Source of the DNA: Acidaminococcus sp050873445
GTDB taxonomy: Bacteria > Bacillota > Negativicutes > Acidaminococcales > Acidaminococcaceae
NCBI RefSeq assembly: GCF_050873445.1
Contig: NZ_JBNMIU010000025.1
Location: 1-30,384 of the forward strand
DNA length: 30,384 bases
Reading direction: 5' to 3'
Below the pieces are notes generated by a model. The model was not told the DNA's origin. It worked only from the letters and a program-made list of their open reading frames with translations, and searched no databases. Shown piece after piece: positions 14,111 to 21,824 of the stretch (within the stretch, counting starts at the first letter, position 1; each line of letters begins with the position of its first letter). Made by a program: the position numbers and the translations under genes.

Positions 14111-15481
14111 ATGTCTGCACAAGAAGCAAGTTTTATGGGTGGTGTTGAAGTACCGCCCAGCAAGTCCTTGACCGACAAAGTGGCTATCGAAAGATGCCCG
14201 GCCCCGGACATGGTGTACATTCCTCTCTCCCAGCACATTGGTGCTCCGGCAAAACCGGTGGTCAAACCAGGAGACAAAGTCACAATGGGACAGGTGATCG
14301 GGGAAGCCGGCGGCTTCGTCAGCACCAACATCCACTCCAGCGTGAGCGGTATGGTAATGAAGCTGGAGAGCCGCTACATGCCCAACGGCATGATTTCCCA
14401 ATGCGTGGTCATCAAGAATGATGGCCAGGACACCCCCTGCGAGGATATGAAACCCCGCAAAGAAGAAGACATCACGCCGGATCTGATCCGTCAGGTACTG
14501 CGTGACAGAGGCATCGCCGGTATGGGTGGTGCTACGTTCCCCACGGCAGTGAAGTATGCGCCCGTAAAAGAAGGCCATCGCCCCATCGATACCGTCCTGC
14601 TGAACGGCATCGAATGCGAACCGTTCGTTACGGCCGACCATCGTACGCTGCTGGAATATGCGGATGAGATCATCCAGGGGCTGAAGTATTTCATGCTGGC
14701 CTCCGGTGCCTCCAAGGGAATCATCGGCATCGAAGACAACAAACCCGATGCCATCGCCCTGATGCAGAAGAAAGTAGCTTCCGAAGCCAACATTGAAGTC
14801 TGCGTCTGCAAAGAAAAGTATCCTCAGGGTTCTGAAAAGCATCTGATCTATGCCGCTACCGGCCGCACCGTCCCGGATCGGGGCCTGCCTGCCGATGTGG
14901 GCGTCATCGTGGACAACGTGGGTACGGCTGTTGCCGCCTGCCGCGCTGTAAAGAACAACGTTCCCCTGTACGAACGTGTCGTGACCATCAGTGGCAACGG
15001 CGTGAAGAAACCCGGGAACTATATCGTACGTCTGGGTACCCTGTACAGCGACGCCGTGGAAAAAGCCGCCGGCGGCCTGGAAGGCGATCCCGGCAAGATC
15101 ATTTCCGGCGGGATGATGATGGGCTTTGCCGTCAACTCCCTGGATTACCCCATTACCAAGGGTTCCAGCGGCCTGCTGATCTTCAATTCCAAATCTCCTT
15201 TCGCCCAGTATGTGGAACCGGATCCCTGCGTGCACTGCGGACGCTGCGTAGATGCCTGCCCCATGAGACTGGAACCCACCGAAATCGTCCAGGCTGTGAA
15301 AAAGCAGAACTGGGATGATGCCGAACGGTTCTTCTGTCATGCCTGCGTCGAATGCGGTTCCTGTGCTTTCGTATGCCCTGCCCACATTCCTCTGGTGCAG
15401 TACATCCGGATGGGCAAGCAATTTATCAGAGGGAAAGGTGACGGCGGTCATAACCCCTTCTATAAATTCGACAAGAAATAA
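14111..15481 (+). CDS. rnfC: Rnf complex subunit RnfC
   Basis: This is the peripheral NADH-side subunit of the ferredoxin:NAD+ oxidoreductase, which couples electron flow from ferredoxin to NAD+ to Na+ or H+ export. The 456 residues cover an N-terminal domain, an NADH/FMN-binding Rossmann region like Nqo1/NuoF (GMGGATFPTAVKY about 138-150, ECEPFVTADHR about 172-182), and two [4Fe-4S] motifs near the C-terminus (CVHCGRCVDACP and CHACVECGSCAFVCP). There is no long alanine/lysine-rich C-terminal extension as in gammaproteobacterial RnfC, consistent with clostridial types. The start has AGAGGTGA before the ATG. It is the first gene of the rnfCDGEAB operon. Confidence 0.97.
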   Translation: MSAQEASFMGGVEVPPSKSLTDKVAIERCPAPDMVYIPLSQHIGAPAKPVVKPGDKVTMGQVIGEAGGFVSTNIHSSVSGMVMKLESRYMPNGMISQCVVIKNDGQDTPCEDMKPRKEEDITPDLIRQVLRDRGIAGMGGATFPTAVKYAPVKEGHRPIDTVLLNGIECEPFVTADHRTLLEYADEIIQGLKYFMLASGASKGIIGIEDNKPDAIALMQKKVASEANIEVCVCKEKYPQGSEKHLIYAATGRTVPDRGLPADVGVIVDNVGTAVAACRAVKNNVPLYERVVTISGNGVKKPGNYIVRLGTLYSDAVEKAAGGLEGDPGKIISGGMMMGFAVNSLDYPITKGSSGLLIFNSKSPFAQYVEPDPCVHCGRCVDACPMRLEPTEIVQAVKKQNWDDAERFFCHACVECGSCAFVCPAHIPLVQYIRMGKQFIRGKGDGGHNPFYKFDKK

Positions 15482-15507
15482 TATCGCGAAAGGACTGGAT
15501 ATCGATT

Positions 15508-16518
15508 ATGGAACCTATTAAAGAACCGAAACCTCTGGTTCTCGTTTCCTCGTCTCCCCACATGCACTGTGGGCTCACCATCAGCAAGTCCATGCGGGAA
15601 GTTATGCTGGCACTGGTACCTGCTGTCCTGGCATCTTTTTACTATTTCCGTTTTGATGCAGCCCGTGTCATCATCTGCTGCATGGTTTCTGCCATTATCT
15701 TTGAAAAACTGGCCAATAAGGTCATGGGCGTAAAGAAGGACACCGTAAAAGACGGCTCCGCTGCTCTGACCGGCCTGCTGCTGGCCCTGTGCCTGCCGGC
15801 TTCCCTGCCCAGCTACATGGCCGTTTTGGGCGGCATGTTCGCTGTGGTCATCGGCAAAGCCGTATTCGGCGGCCTGGGCAAGAACATCTTCAACCCGGCC
15901 CATATCGGCCGTGCCATCCTGCTGGCTTCTTTCCCCCAGCAGATGACCACCTGGGTCATTCCCGCCACCAAGGCTGCTGCTGATGCCACCACCGCCGCCA
16001 CTCCGCTGGCCGTGATGCGCATGACGGAAAAAGTCTGGGCTGCCGGCGGTGCCGCTGCCTCCCAGCTGCCTCCCCTGTCCGACCTGTTCATGGGCAACGT
16101 GGGCGGATCCCTGGGTGAAACCTGTGTACCGGCCCTGGTCATCGGCGGCCTGTACCTGATCTACAAGAAACTGATCGACTGGCGCATCCCCGTGTTCTAT
16201 CTGGCTACCGTAGCTGTGATTACCGGGGTCTACGGAGCTGTGAACGGGTATCCTTCTACGTTCCCTCTGTACCATCTGTTCGCCGGCGGCCTGATGATCG
16301 GTGCCTTCTTCATGGCAACTGACTGGGTTACCTCTCCGATCACCAAGAAAGGTAAAATCATTTACGCCATCGGCCTGGGCCTGCTGACCTCCCTGATCCG
16401 GCTGCGCGGCAGCTATACGGAAGGCGTCTGCTACTCCATCCTGATGATGAACATGGTCACTCCTATGATTGACCGGTTCGTACGGAATGTATCCTTTGGA
16501 GGAGGTCAAAAGAAATGA
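15508..16518 (+). CDS. rnfD: Rnf complex subunit RnfD, flavinylated
   Basis: This 336-residue membrane subunit of the Rnf complex is related to NqrB and carries covalent FMN. Hydrophobic helices span most of the chain, with the conserved NPAHIGRAIL segment near 129-138. The flavinylation motif is D159-A-T-T-A-A-T165 followed by PL, and T165 should carry the FMN phosphoester. The usual motif is D-x-x-S/T-G-A-T, so glycine is replaced by alanine. The flavin transferase gene apbE lies in the same operon. The gene starts 26 nt after rnfC and its stop overlaps rnfG as ATGA. Confidence 0.96.
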   Translation: MEPIKEPKPLVLVSSSPHMHCGLTISKSMREVMLALVPAVLASFYYFRFDAARVIICCMVSAIIFEKLANKVMGVKKDTVKDGSAALTGLLLALCLPASLPSYMAVLGGMFAVVIGKAVFGGLGKNIFNPAHIGRAILLASFPQQMTTWVIPATKAAADATTAATPLAVMRMTEKVWAAGGAAASQLPPLSDLFMGNVGGSLGETCVPALVIGGLYLIYKKLIDWRIPVFYLATVAVITGVYGAVNGYPSTFPLYHLFAGGLMIGAFFMATDWVTSPITKKGKIIYAIGLGLLTSLIRLRGSYTEGVCYSILMMNMVTPMIDRFVRNVSFGGGQKK

Positions 16519-17075
16519 GCAACCTCTTTGTTAAGTATACCGGCATCCTGGCCGTCATCTGCGGCGTCAGCGTAGGTCTGGTGGCTGCAGCCAACGAAGG
16601 CACGAAGGATACCATCGCGAAAAAACATGAAGCGGACACCCGTGCCGCTTATAAAGTCGTCCTGCCCGACCTGGGCAACCTGAAGAAACTGCCGGCTCCC
16701 GGCGGCCTGATCACCGATGTGCAGGAATCTTCCAAGGACGGGAAACCCAACGGGTACATCTACACCGTGACCCCCAGCGGCTACGGCGGCAAGGTAACCC
16801 TGATGGTGGGTATCTCCAAAGACGGCAACAAAGTCACCGGCATCAAGGTCATGAACCACAGTGAAACTCCTGGCCTGGGCGCCAAGAGCACCGAACCTGC
16901 ATGGCAGGCTCAATTCAAAGGCAAACCCCTGAAAGATGCACTGGTAGTCACGAAGCAGGAAGCTTCCAAGCCTAACGAAGTCAAGGCCATCACTGCTGCT
17001 ACCATCACTTCCAGAGCTGTAGTCACCGGCGTAAACGCTGCCCGGGATGACTACATGAAGAATCATGCCAATTGA
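16515..17075 (+). CDS. rnfG: Rnf complex subunit RnfG, flavinylated
   Basis: This 186-residue subunit has one N-terminal membrane helix (about 8-26) and an extracytoplasmic FMN-binding domain like NqrC. The NHSETPGLG segment (114-122) is the family signature. The attachment motif reads K157-A-I-T-A-A-T163-I-T-S, with T163 as the expected FMN site. Relative to D-x-x-S/T-G-A-T, both the aspartate and the glycine are changed. The start overlaps the rnfD stop and has a strong GGAGGAGG ribosome site. Confidence 0.95.
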   Translation: MSNLFVKYTGILAVICGVSVGLVAAANEGTKDTIAKKHEADTRAAYKVVLPDLGNLKKLPAPGGLITDVQESSKDGKPNGYIYTVTPSGYGGKVTLMVGISKDGNKVTGIKVMNHSETPGLGAKSTEPAWQAQFKGKPLKDALVVTKQEASKPNEVKAITAATITSRAVVTGVNAARDDYMKNHAN

Positions 17076-17089
17076 AAGGACTGATCGAG

Positions 17090-17686
17090 ATGCTGCATGA
17101 GTTGACCAAAGGTATCATCAAGGAAAACCCGTTGTTCGTTCAGCTGCTGGGTGTATGTCCGTCGCTGGCAACGAGTACTTCCCTGACCAACGCAATCGGT
17201 ATGGGCTGTGCCTTTACCTTCGTTCTGTTTTTCACCAACATGATCATTTCCGCCATCCGGAAACTGATCCCGGATCAGATCCACATTCCCTGCTACATCG
17301 TTGTTATCGCTTCCGTGGTAACCGTGCTGGAAATGCTGATGAACGCTTTCGTACCGGCGCTGTATGCAGCCCTGGGCGTATTCGTTCCTCTGATCGTTGT
17401 TAACTGTATCGTACTGGGCCGTGCCGAAGCTTTCGCCTGCGACCACGGTATCATCGAATCCGGCCTGGATGCCATCGGCATGGGCATTGGTTATTCCTTC
17501 GCCCTGTGCTGCATTGCCTTCTTCCGTGAACTGATCGGGGCCGGCAAACTGTTCGACCATGCGATCATGCCCGCTGCCTACCAGCCTGTACTGATCTTCA
17601 TCCTGCCGGCTGGCGCCTTCCTGACCATGGGTTTCGTATTCGCCGCCGTGAACTACTTCAAAGAAAGAGGTGCTCATAATGCATAG
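17090..17686 (+). CDS. rnfE: Rnf complex subunit RnfE
   Basis: This 198-residue integral membrane subunit is homologous to NqrD and has about six helices. RnfE and RnfA pack as an antiparallel pair around the intramembrane iron-sulfur centre and form part of the ion path. Family segments include GVCPSLA, with a conserved cysteine, and VVNCIVLGRAEAFA. The upstream TTG at 17072 is in frame. ATG 17090 is preferred because AAAGGA lies upstream, giving the normal N-terminus MLHELTKG. The stop lies inside the rnfA start region (8-nt overlap). Confidence 0.95.
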   Translation: MLHELTKGIIKENPLFVQLLGVCPSLATSTSLTNAIGMGCAFTFVLFFTNMIISAIRKLIPDQIHIPCYIVVIASVVTVLEMLMNAFVPALYAALGVFVPLIVVNCIVLGRAEAFACDHGIIESGLDAIGMGIGYSFALCCIAFFRELIGAGKLFDHAIMPAAYQPVLIFILPAGAFLTMGFVFAAVNYFKERGAHNA

Positions 17687-18254
17687 TACTTTTGGCATTC
17701 TCTTCAGTTCCATTTTCGTTTCCAACATCATTTTGTCCCGGTTCCTGGGGATGTGCTCCTTCCTGGGCGTTTCCAAGAACTTCAAGAACTCCGTAGGTAT
17801 GAGTGCGGCAGTATCCTTCGTAATGCTGCTGGCTTCCATGCTGGCCTACGCCTGCTATCACCTGCTCCTGGTGCCCTATCACCTGGAATATCTGAAGACC
17901 CTGGTCTTCATCCTGGCCATCGCCACCCTGGTACAGCTGGTTGAAATGTTCATGAAAAAGGCTATGCCCGCCCTGCATAAGGCCATGGGTATCTACCTGC
18001 CCCTGATCACCACCAACTGCGCCATCCTGGGTATCGCTCTGATCAACGTGGAAAGCAATTACAACTTCCTGGATTCCTGCGTGAACTCCATCGGTACGTC
18101 CATCGGTTACACCATGGCTATCCTGCTGTTCTCCTGCATCCGTGAACGTCTGGATGAAACGGCTCTGCCCAAATGCCTGCGGAACCTGCCGATTGCTTTG
18201 ATCACTGCCAGCTGCATGTCCATTTCCATGATGGGGATGAGCGGCATCCATTGA
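17679..18254 (+). CDS. rnfA: Rnf complex subunit RnfA
   Basis: This 191-residue membrane subunit is homologous to NqrE, with about six helices. It has the conserved FLGMCSFLGVS loop and the TTNCAILG segment, whose cysteines help hold the intramembrane cluster shared with RnfE. The ATG at 17679 follows AAAGAGGTG and gives the expected N-terminus MHSTFGILFSS. The in-frame GTG at 17670 is less likely. The gene overlaps rnfE by 8 nt and is 18 nt from rnfB. Confidence 0.95.
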   Translation: MHSTFGILFSSIFVSNIILSRFLGMCSFLGVSKNFKNSVGMSAAVSFVMLLASMLAYACYHLLLVPYHLEYLKTLVFILAIATLVQLVEMFMKKAMPALHKAMGIYLPLITTNCAILGIALINVESNYNFLDSCVNSIGTSIGYTMAILLFSCIRERLDETALPKCLRNLPIALITASCMSISMMGMSGIH

Positions 18255-18272
18255 GTTAGGAGCTGAAAAACT

Positions 18273-19190
18273 ATGATTACAACTGCTGCGATCCTGGTCG
18301 CCGTACTGGGCGGTGTATTCGGCCTGGTACTGGCTACGGCCAGCAAGAAATTTGCCGTTGAAGAAGATCCCCGTATCGGGGAAATCACCAACCTGCTGCC
18401 CGGCGCCAACTGCGGCGGGTGCGGGTACGCCGGCTGCGGCGCCATGGCTGATGCCATCGTTTCCGGTCAGGAAAAAGATGCCACCAAGTGCGTGGTCTGC
18501 AGTGCGGAAAACAAGAAAGCCATCGCCGCTGTGATGGGTGTGGAAACCAATGACGACGCTGATGCCGTCCGCATGGTCCCCCGCCTGCACTGCAACGGCT
18601 GCACCGCCAACCGCACCCCTGTGGCTGCCCGGGAAGGCCTCCACAACTGCTATGTAAAGGCTGCCACTGCCGGCGGCCCCGGTCAGTGCAACTTCGGTTG
18701 CTTTGGCGACGGTGCCTGCGCCGATGCCTGTAACTTCGGCGCCCTGAAGATCGGTGAAAACGGTCTGCCTGAATTCGATTACAACAAATGCGTGGGCTGC
18801 GCAGCCTGCTCCAAGGCCTGCCCGCAGCTGCTGATCGAAATGCTGCCTGCCCCTGCCAAAGTGATGGTACAGTGCAACAACCGGGAAAAAGGCAAGGCTG
18901 CCATGACCAACTGCAAGGTGTCCTGCATCAGCTGCGGCATCTGCGCACGGACCTGCCCGAAGAAGGCCATCACCGTAGAAGATACGCCCAACGGCAGTAT
19001 CCCTGTCATCGACTACAGCAAGTGCGTGGGCTGCGGCCTGTGCACCCAGAAATGCCCGCGGAAGTGCCTGGTCAAGGTCACTCCTGTGGAAGGTTCTCCG
19101 GATGCGCCCAAGAAGGAACAACCTACCGGCTGCGCCTGCTGCGCCATGGCCGAACAATGTCCTTCTGCCCAGGCTCAAAAACAAGCCTGA
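18273..19190 (+). CDS. rnfB: Rnf complex subunit RnfB, polyferredoxin
   Basis: This 305-residue subunit is the likely entry point for electrons from ferredoxin. An N-terminal membrane helix (about 5-22) is followed by the 4Fe-4S domain ANCGGCGYAGCG. The rest carries many cysteine motifs: a modified set around GQCNFGCFGDGACADAC, then CVGCAACSKACP, CISCGICARTCP and CVGCGLCTQKCP. An additional Cys-rich tail ends in CACCAMAEQCP. This high cluster number fits clostridial-type RnfB. It is the last rnf gene, with apbE starting 11 nt later. Confidence 0.96.
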   Translation: MITTAAILVAVLGGVFGLVLATASKKFAVEEDPRIGEITNLLPGANCGGCGYAGCGAMADAIVSGQEKDATKCVVCSAENKKAIAAVMGVETNDDADAVRMVPRLHCNGCTANRTPVAAREGLHNCYVKAATAGGPGQCNFGCFGDGACADACNFGALKIGENGLPEFDYNKCVGCAACSKACPQLLIEMLPAPAKVMVQCNNREKGKAAMTNCKVSCISCGICARTCPKKAITVEDTPNGSIPVIDYSKCVGCGLCTQKCPRKCLVKVTPVEGSPDAPKKEQPTGCACCAMAEQCPSAQAQKQA

Positions 19191-19201
19191 TAAGGAGTTC
19201 C

Positions 19202-20200
19202 ATGAAAAAACTATTAGCATCGCTTCTGGTTTTCAGCAGCCTGACTTGTGCAGGCTGCTTTTTTCAACCGGAAAAACATGAAGACACCCGATTCATGATG
19301 GATACCATTGTCACCATCACCACCACCGGCAGCAGTGAAAAAGACCTGACCGCCGCCACCAATGATGCCCTGAGCCTGTTCCAGACCATCGCCAACCAGA
19401 CGGATCCCTATGGGAAGCAGGGACCGGAAGACCTGTATGCCATCAACCAGGCAGCGGGCCAGGGACCCCATAAGGCATCGCCCTACCTGATGGACATCCT
19501 GAGCCAGACGCAGCCTCTGCAGAACCGGGATCTGGACCTGACCCTGGGGCCGGTGATCCAGGTATGGAACAGACATAAAGAGGACAAGACCGTGCCCGCA
19601 AAGGCGGAAATTGCCCAAGCACTGGCCAAATGCGGTCCGGAGAAGTATACTTTAAACGTAGCGGAGAACACGGTGACCCTGGCCCCCGACGCCCAGCTGG
19701 ATCTGGGAGCGGTAGCCAAGGGCTATGCGGTGGAACAGGCGGCTGAACTGCTGCGCCGGCACAAACAGGTAAAGACGGCGCTGATCAACGCCGGCGGGAA
19801 CATTAAGGTGCTGGGCACCAAGGCAGATGGTTCTCCCTGGAAGATCGGCGTGCAGGATCCCCGGGATCCCCAGAAAGTACTGGGTACCCTGGCCGTGAAA
19901 GATGGCACGGCCATCGCCACCAGCGGCGATTACCAACGGTATTATGAGGTGGATGGAAAGCGGTACCACCATATCCTGGATCCCAGGACGGGCTGGCCTG
20001 CCTGGAATGCCCGCAGCGTCACCGTGGTGACCCGTTCCGCCTTCTGGGCGGACTACTACTCCACCCTGCTGTTCGTGCTGCCCTGGCAGAAAGCCATGGA
20101 GCGGGTGGAACAGAATCCTGACCTGGAAATGCTGTATGTGGAAGAAGACGGAACCGTCCATCTGTCCTCCGGTCTGAAAAACATCTATACCCCTGAATAA
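19202..20200 (+). CDS. apbE: FAD:protein FMN transferase ApbE (lipoprotein)
   Basis: ApbE transfers FMN from FAD to a threonine side chain, here most likely RnfD T165 and RnfG T163. The 332-residue product has a signal peptide ending in a lipobox-like segment with C19, so it should be anchored on the outer face of the membrane. Family marks are FMMDTIVTI, LDLGAVAKGYAVEQA, INAGGNIKVLG and HHILDPRTGWPA. The start is ATG 19202, just after AAGGAG. The reading frame extends far upstream, but that part lies inside rnfB and is not used. Position directly after rnfB supports Rnf maturation. Confidence 0.96.
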   Translation: MKKLLASLLVFSSLTCAGCFFQPEKHEDTRFMMDTIVTITTTGSSEKDLTAATNDALSLFQTIANQTDPYGKQGPEDLYAINQAAGQGPHKASPYLMDILSQTQPLQNRDLDLTLGPVIQVWNRHKEDKTVPAKAEIAQALAKCGPEKYTLNVAENTVTLAPDAQLDLGAVAKGYAVEQAAELLRRHKQVKTALINAGGNIKVLGTKADGSPWKIGVQDPRDPQKVLGTLAVKDGTAIATSGDYQRYYEVDGKRYHHILDPRTGWPAWNARSVTVVTRSAFWADYYSTLLFVLPWQKAMERVEQNPDLEMLYVEEDGTVHLSSGLKNIYTPE

Positions 20201-20213
20201 AAGGAGACTCTGT

Positions 20214-20591
20214 ATGCGCAAGAATGATTTTTGGCTGATCCTGGTCCTGCTGGTCCTGGCCATCGGCAGCTATTTTTTCTTCCGTTCCAGCACCTCTGCC
20301 AAGGACAAAGTCCTGGTGGTGAAACAGGACCAGCAGGTGATCCAGCGGATCGAGCTGAAAAAGATCAAATCCGAGACCAAGCTGATCGTACCAGTGGCGG
20401 ACGGCGAGCTCACCATCCTGTACGATAAGGACGGTGCCCGAGTCACGTCTTCTCCCTGCCCGGACAAAGTCTGCATCCACCAGGGCAAGATCACCCGGTC
20501 CGGCCAGACCATTGCCTGCGTACCGGAAAAAGTCCTGGTCACTATTACCACTGCTGCAAAGGAGAATGATCATGATGCCGTCCTCCGGTAA
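20214..20591 (+). CDS. NusG domain II-containing membrane-anchored protein (EetA-like)
   Basis: This 125-residue protein has one N-terminal membrane helix (about 7-23) followed by a NusG-domain-II-like beta domain outside the membrane. The family pattern SPCPDKVCIHQGKI (C82, C87) and the later IACVPEKV (C102) are clear. Despite the name it is not a transcription factor. In several Firmicutes it is encoded with the Gx-transporter-family protein near apbE or Rnf genes. From memory, such a pair is called EetA/EetB in flavin-based extracellular electron transfer loci. The exact role is unknown. It starts 13 nt after apbE and overlaps the next gene by 20 nt. Confidence 0.85.
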   Translation: MRKNDFWLILVLLVLAIGSYFFFRSSTSAKDKVLVVKQDQQVIQRIELKKIKSETKLIVPVADGELTILYDKDGARVTSSPCPDKVCIHQGKITRSGQTIACVPEKVLVTITTAAKENDHDAVLR

Positions 20592-21093
20592 ACTTACCAT
20601 CCACGATCTGACCCGGCTGGGAGTGCTGCTGGCAGCAGCCATCGCTCTGCGGCTGGCGGAAACCAGCCTGGCCTGGCTGCTGCCCCTGCCCGGCGCTCAT
20701 CTGGGCCTGGCCAACACGGTGACCATCATCGTGCTGTACCTGTACGGGGCGCAGAAGGGTGCGCTGTTCCTGGCGGCCCGGCTGCTGCTGACGGGACTTC
20801 TGTTCACCGGTCTTTTGACCCCGGGGTTCCTCATTGGCCTGGGCGGCGCCGTACTGAGTTTCGTAGGCATGGCTTTCGCCGCAAAGTACCAGTGGTTCTC
20901 TACGGTAGGGGTGGGCCTTTTGGGAGCATTTCTCCATAACTGCGGCCAGATTGTCGTGGCAGTAGGGATCATGATGACCCCGGCCCTGTTTTCCTACCTG
21001 CCCGTACTGATTGCCATCGGCATCCCCACCGGCCTGTTTACCGGATTCCTGGCCGGATTCTTTCTGGACAGGCTGAAAGAAGAAAAGAAGTAA
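20572..21093 (+). CDS. Gx transporter family / heptaprenyl diphosphate synthase component I-like membrane protein (EetB-like)
   Basis: This 173-residue protein has about five hydrophobic helices and belongs to the PF07456 family, historically labelled heptaprenyl diphosphate synthase component I. The early segment GAHLGLANTVTIIVLYL and the HNCGQIVVA segment are typical. The fold resembles ECF-transporter substrate-binding components, so a small-molecule transport role is plausible, with flavin or isoprenoid precursors as candidates. Among three nearby ATG codons, 20572 is chosen because AAAGGAG lies 7 nt upstream. The 20-nt overlap with the NusG-II gene suggests coupled translation and joint function. 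Confidence 0.82.
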   Translation: MMPSSGKLTIHDLTRLGVLLAAAIALRLAETSLAWLLPLPGAHLGLANTVTIIVLYLYGAQKGALFLAARLLLTGLLFTGLLTPGFLIGLGGAVLSFVGMAFAAKYQWFSTVGVGLLGAFLHNCGQIVVAVGIMMTPALFSYLPVLIAIGIPTGLFTGFLAGFFLDRLKEEKK

Positions 21094-21106
21094 GGAGGAC
21101 TTATCC

Positions 21107-21754
21107 GTGGAATCTGTGGAATCATTCGATACCCTGAAAAAACAACTGGAAGACTGTACCGCCTGCCCCCTGCGAGGCGACTGCCAGGCCCCTGTGGGCT
21201 GGTTCGGCAATCTGGAAAGCCCGCTCATGATCGTGGGCGAAGGCCCCGGCGGCGTGGAGGATGACTACGGCTGTCCTCTGATAGGTCCCAGCGGCCAGCT
21301 GCTGGACAAGGCCCTGTGGTCCGTACGGATCACCCGGGACCGGGTGTACACCACCAACGTGATCAAATGCCGGCCCAAAGGCAACCGGACTCCTACGACA
21401 GAGGAAGGCTCCTTCTGCGCCAACCGCTGGCTGGATCAGGAAATCCGGCTGCTGCGGCCCAAGGTGATCCTGGGTCTGGGCAGTGTAGCCCTGCGGTATT
21501 TCAGAGGTCCGGACGCCCGTATTACCCGGGAGCGGGGCCAGTGGTTCACCACCACGGAAGGCATCCCCTTCCTGGCCACCTTCCACCCCTCCTATTTGCT
21601 GCGGCTCAGCGGCCAGGCCCAGATTGCCGCCAAATGGGAAGTATTCCACGACCTGGAGGCCGTCAAGGCCAAAGTGGAGGAAATGGTCCCTGGCTACAGC
21701 TGGAACAGCGGCGCCCCGGTGCATCTGTTCCAGCTGTTCCAAAAAAGAGCATAA
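21107..21754 (+). CDS. Family 4 uracil-DNA glycosylase with iron-sulfur cluster
   Basis: This 215-residue enzyme removes uracil from DNA as the first step of base excision repair. The four cluster cysteines are C17 and C20 (CTAC) with C88 and C104. The active-site motif is GEGPGGVEDDYGCPLIGPSG (from about residue 44), where the common GEAPG has Gly in place of Ala. The second motif is HPSYLLR. It starts with GTG, 8 nt after AAGGAGG. It is the last gene of the rnf operon, 13 nt after the Gx gene, so repair may be co-expressed with energy metabolism. Confidence 0.93.
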   Translation: MESVESFDTLKKQLEDCTACPLRGDCQAPVGWFGNLESPLMIVGEGPGGVEDDYGCPLIGPSGQLLDKALWSVRITRDRVYTTNVIKCRPKGNRTPTTEEGSFCANRWLDQEIRLLRPKVILGLGSVALRYFRGPDARITRERGQWFTTTEGIPFLATFHPSYLLRLSGQAQIAAKWEVFHDLEAVKAKVEEMVPGYSWNSGAPVHLFQLFQKRA

Positions 21755-21762
21755 CAAACCAG

Positions 21763-21791
21763 AAAGGTGCTGCAGGAGCAGCACCTTTTTT
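21763..21791 (+). terminator. Rho-independent terminator of the rnf-apbE-udg operon
   Basis: An 11-bp perfect GC-containing stem (21763-21773 against 21778-21788) with a 4-nt loop is followed by a run of T residues. It lies 8 nt after the glycosylase stop codon. Confidence 0.9.
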
Positions 21792-21792
21792 G

Positions 21793-21801
21793 TGCTACAA
21801 T
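21793..21801 (+). promoter_or_regulatory. Extended -10 promoter for the MEMO-AMMECR1 gene
   Basis: TGCTACAAT sits directly after the preceding terminator, about 24 nt before the start codon. It has the extended -10 TG but no recognisable -35. The AGAGGTG ribosome site follows. Confidence 0.45.
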
Positions 21802-21824
21802 GGAAGAAAAAAGAGGTGTTTGCC

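Noticed and set aside
14096..15451. 451-codon minus-strand open frame opposite rnfC
   Set aside because: It is histidine/glycine-rich noise from an antisense frame of a GC-rich gene; RnfC motifs are unmistakable.
18788..19201. Upstream extension of the apbE reading frame through rnfB
   Set aside because: The open frame is chance overlap with the iron-sulfur gene rnfB; signal peptide and ribosome site place the start at 19202.
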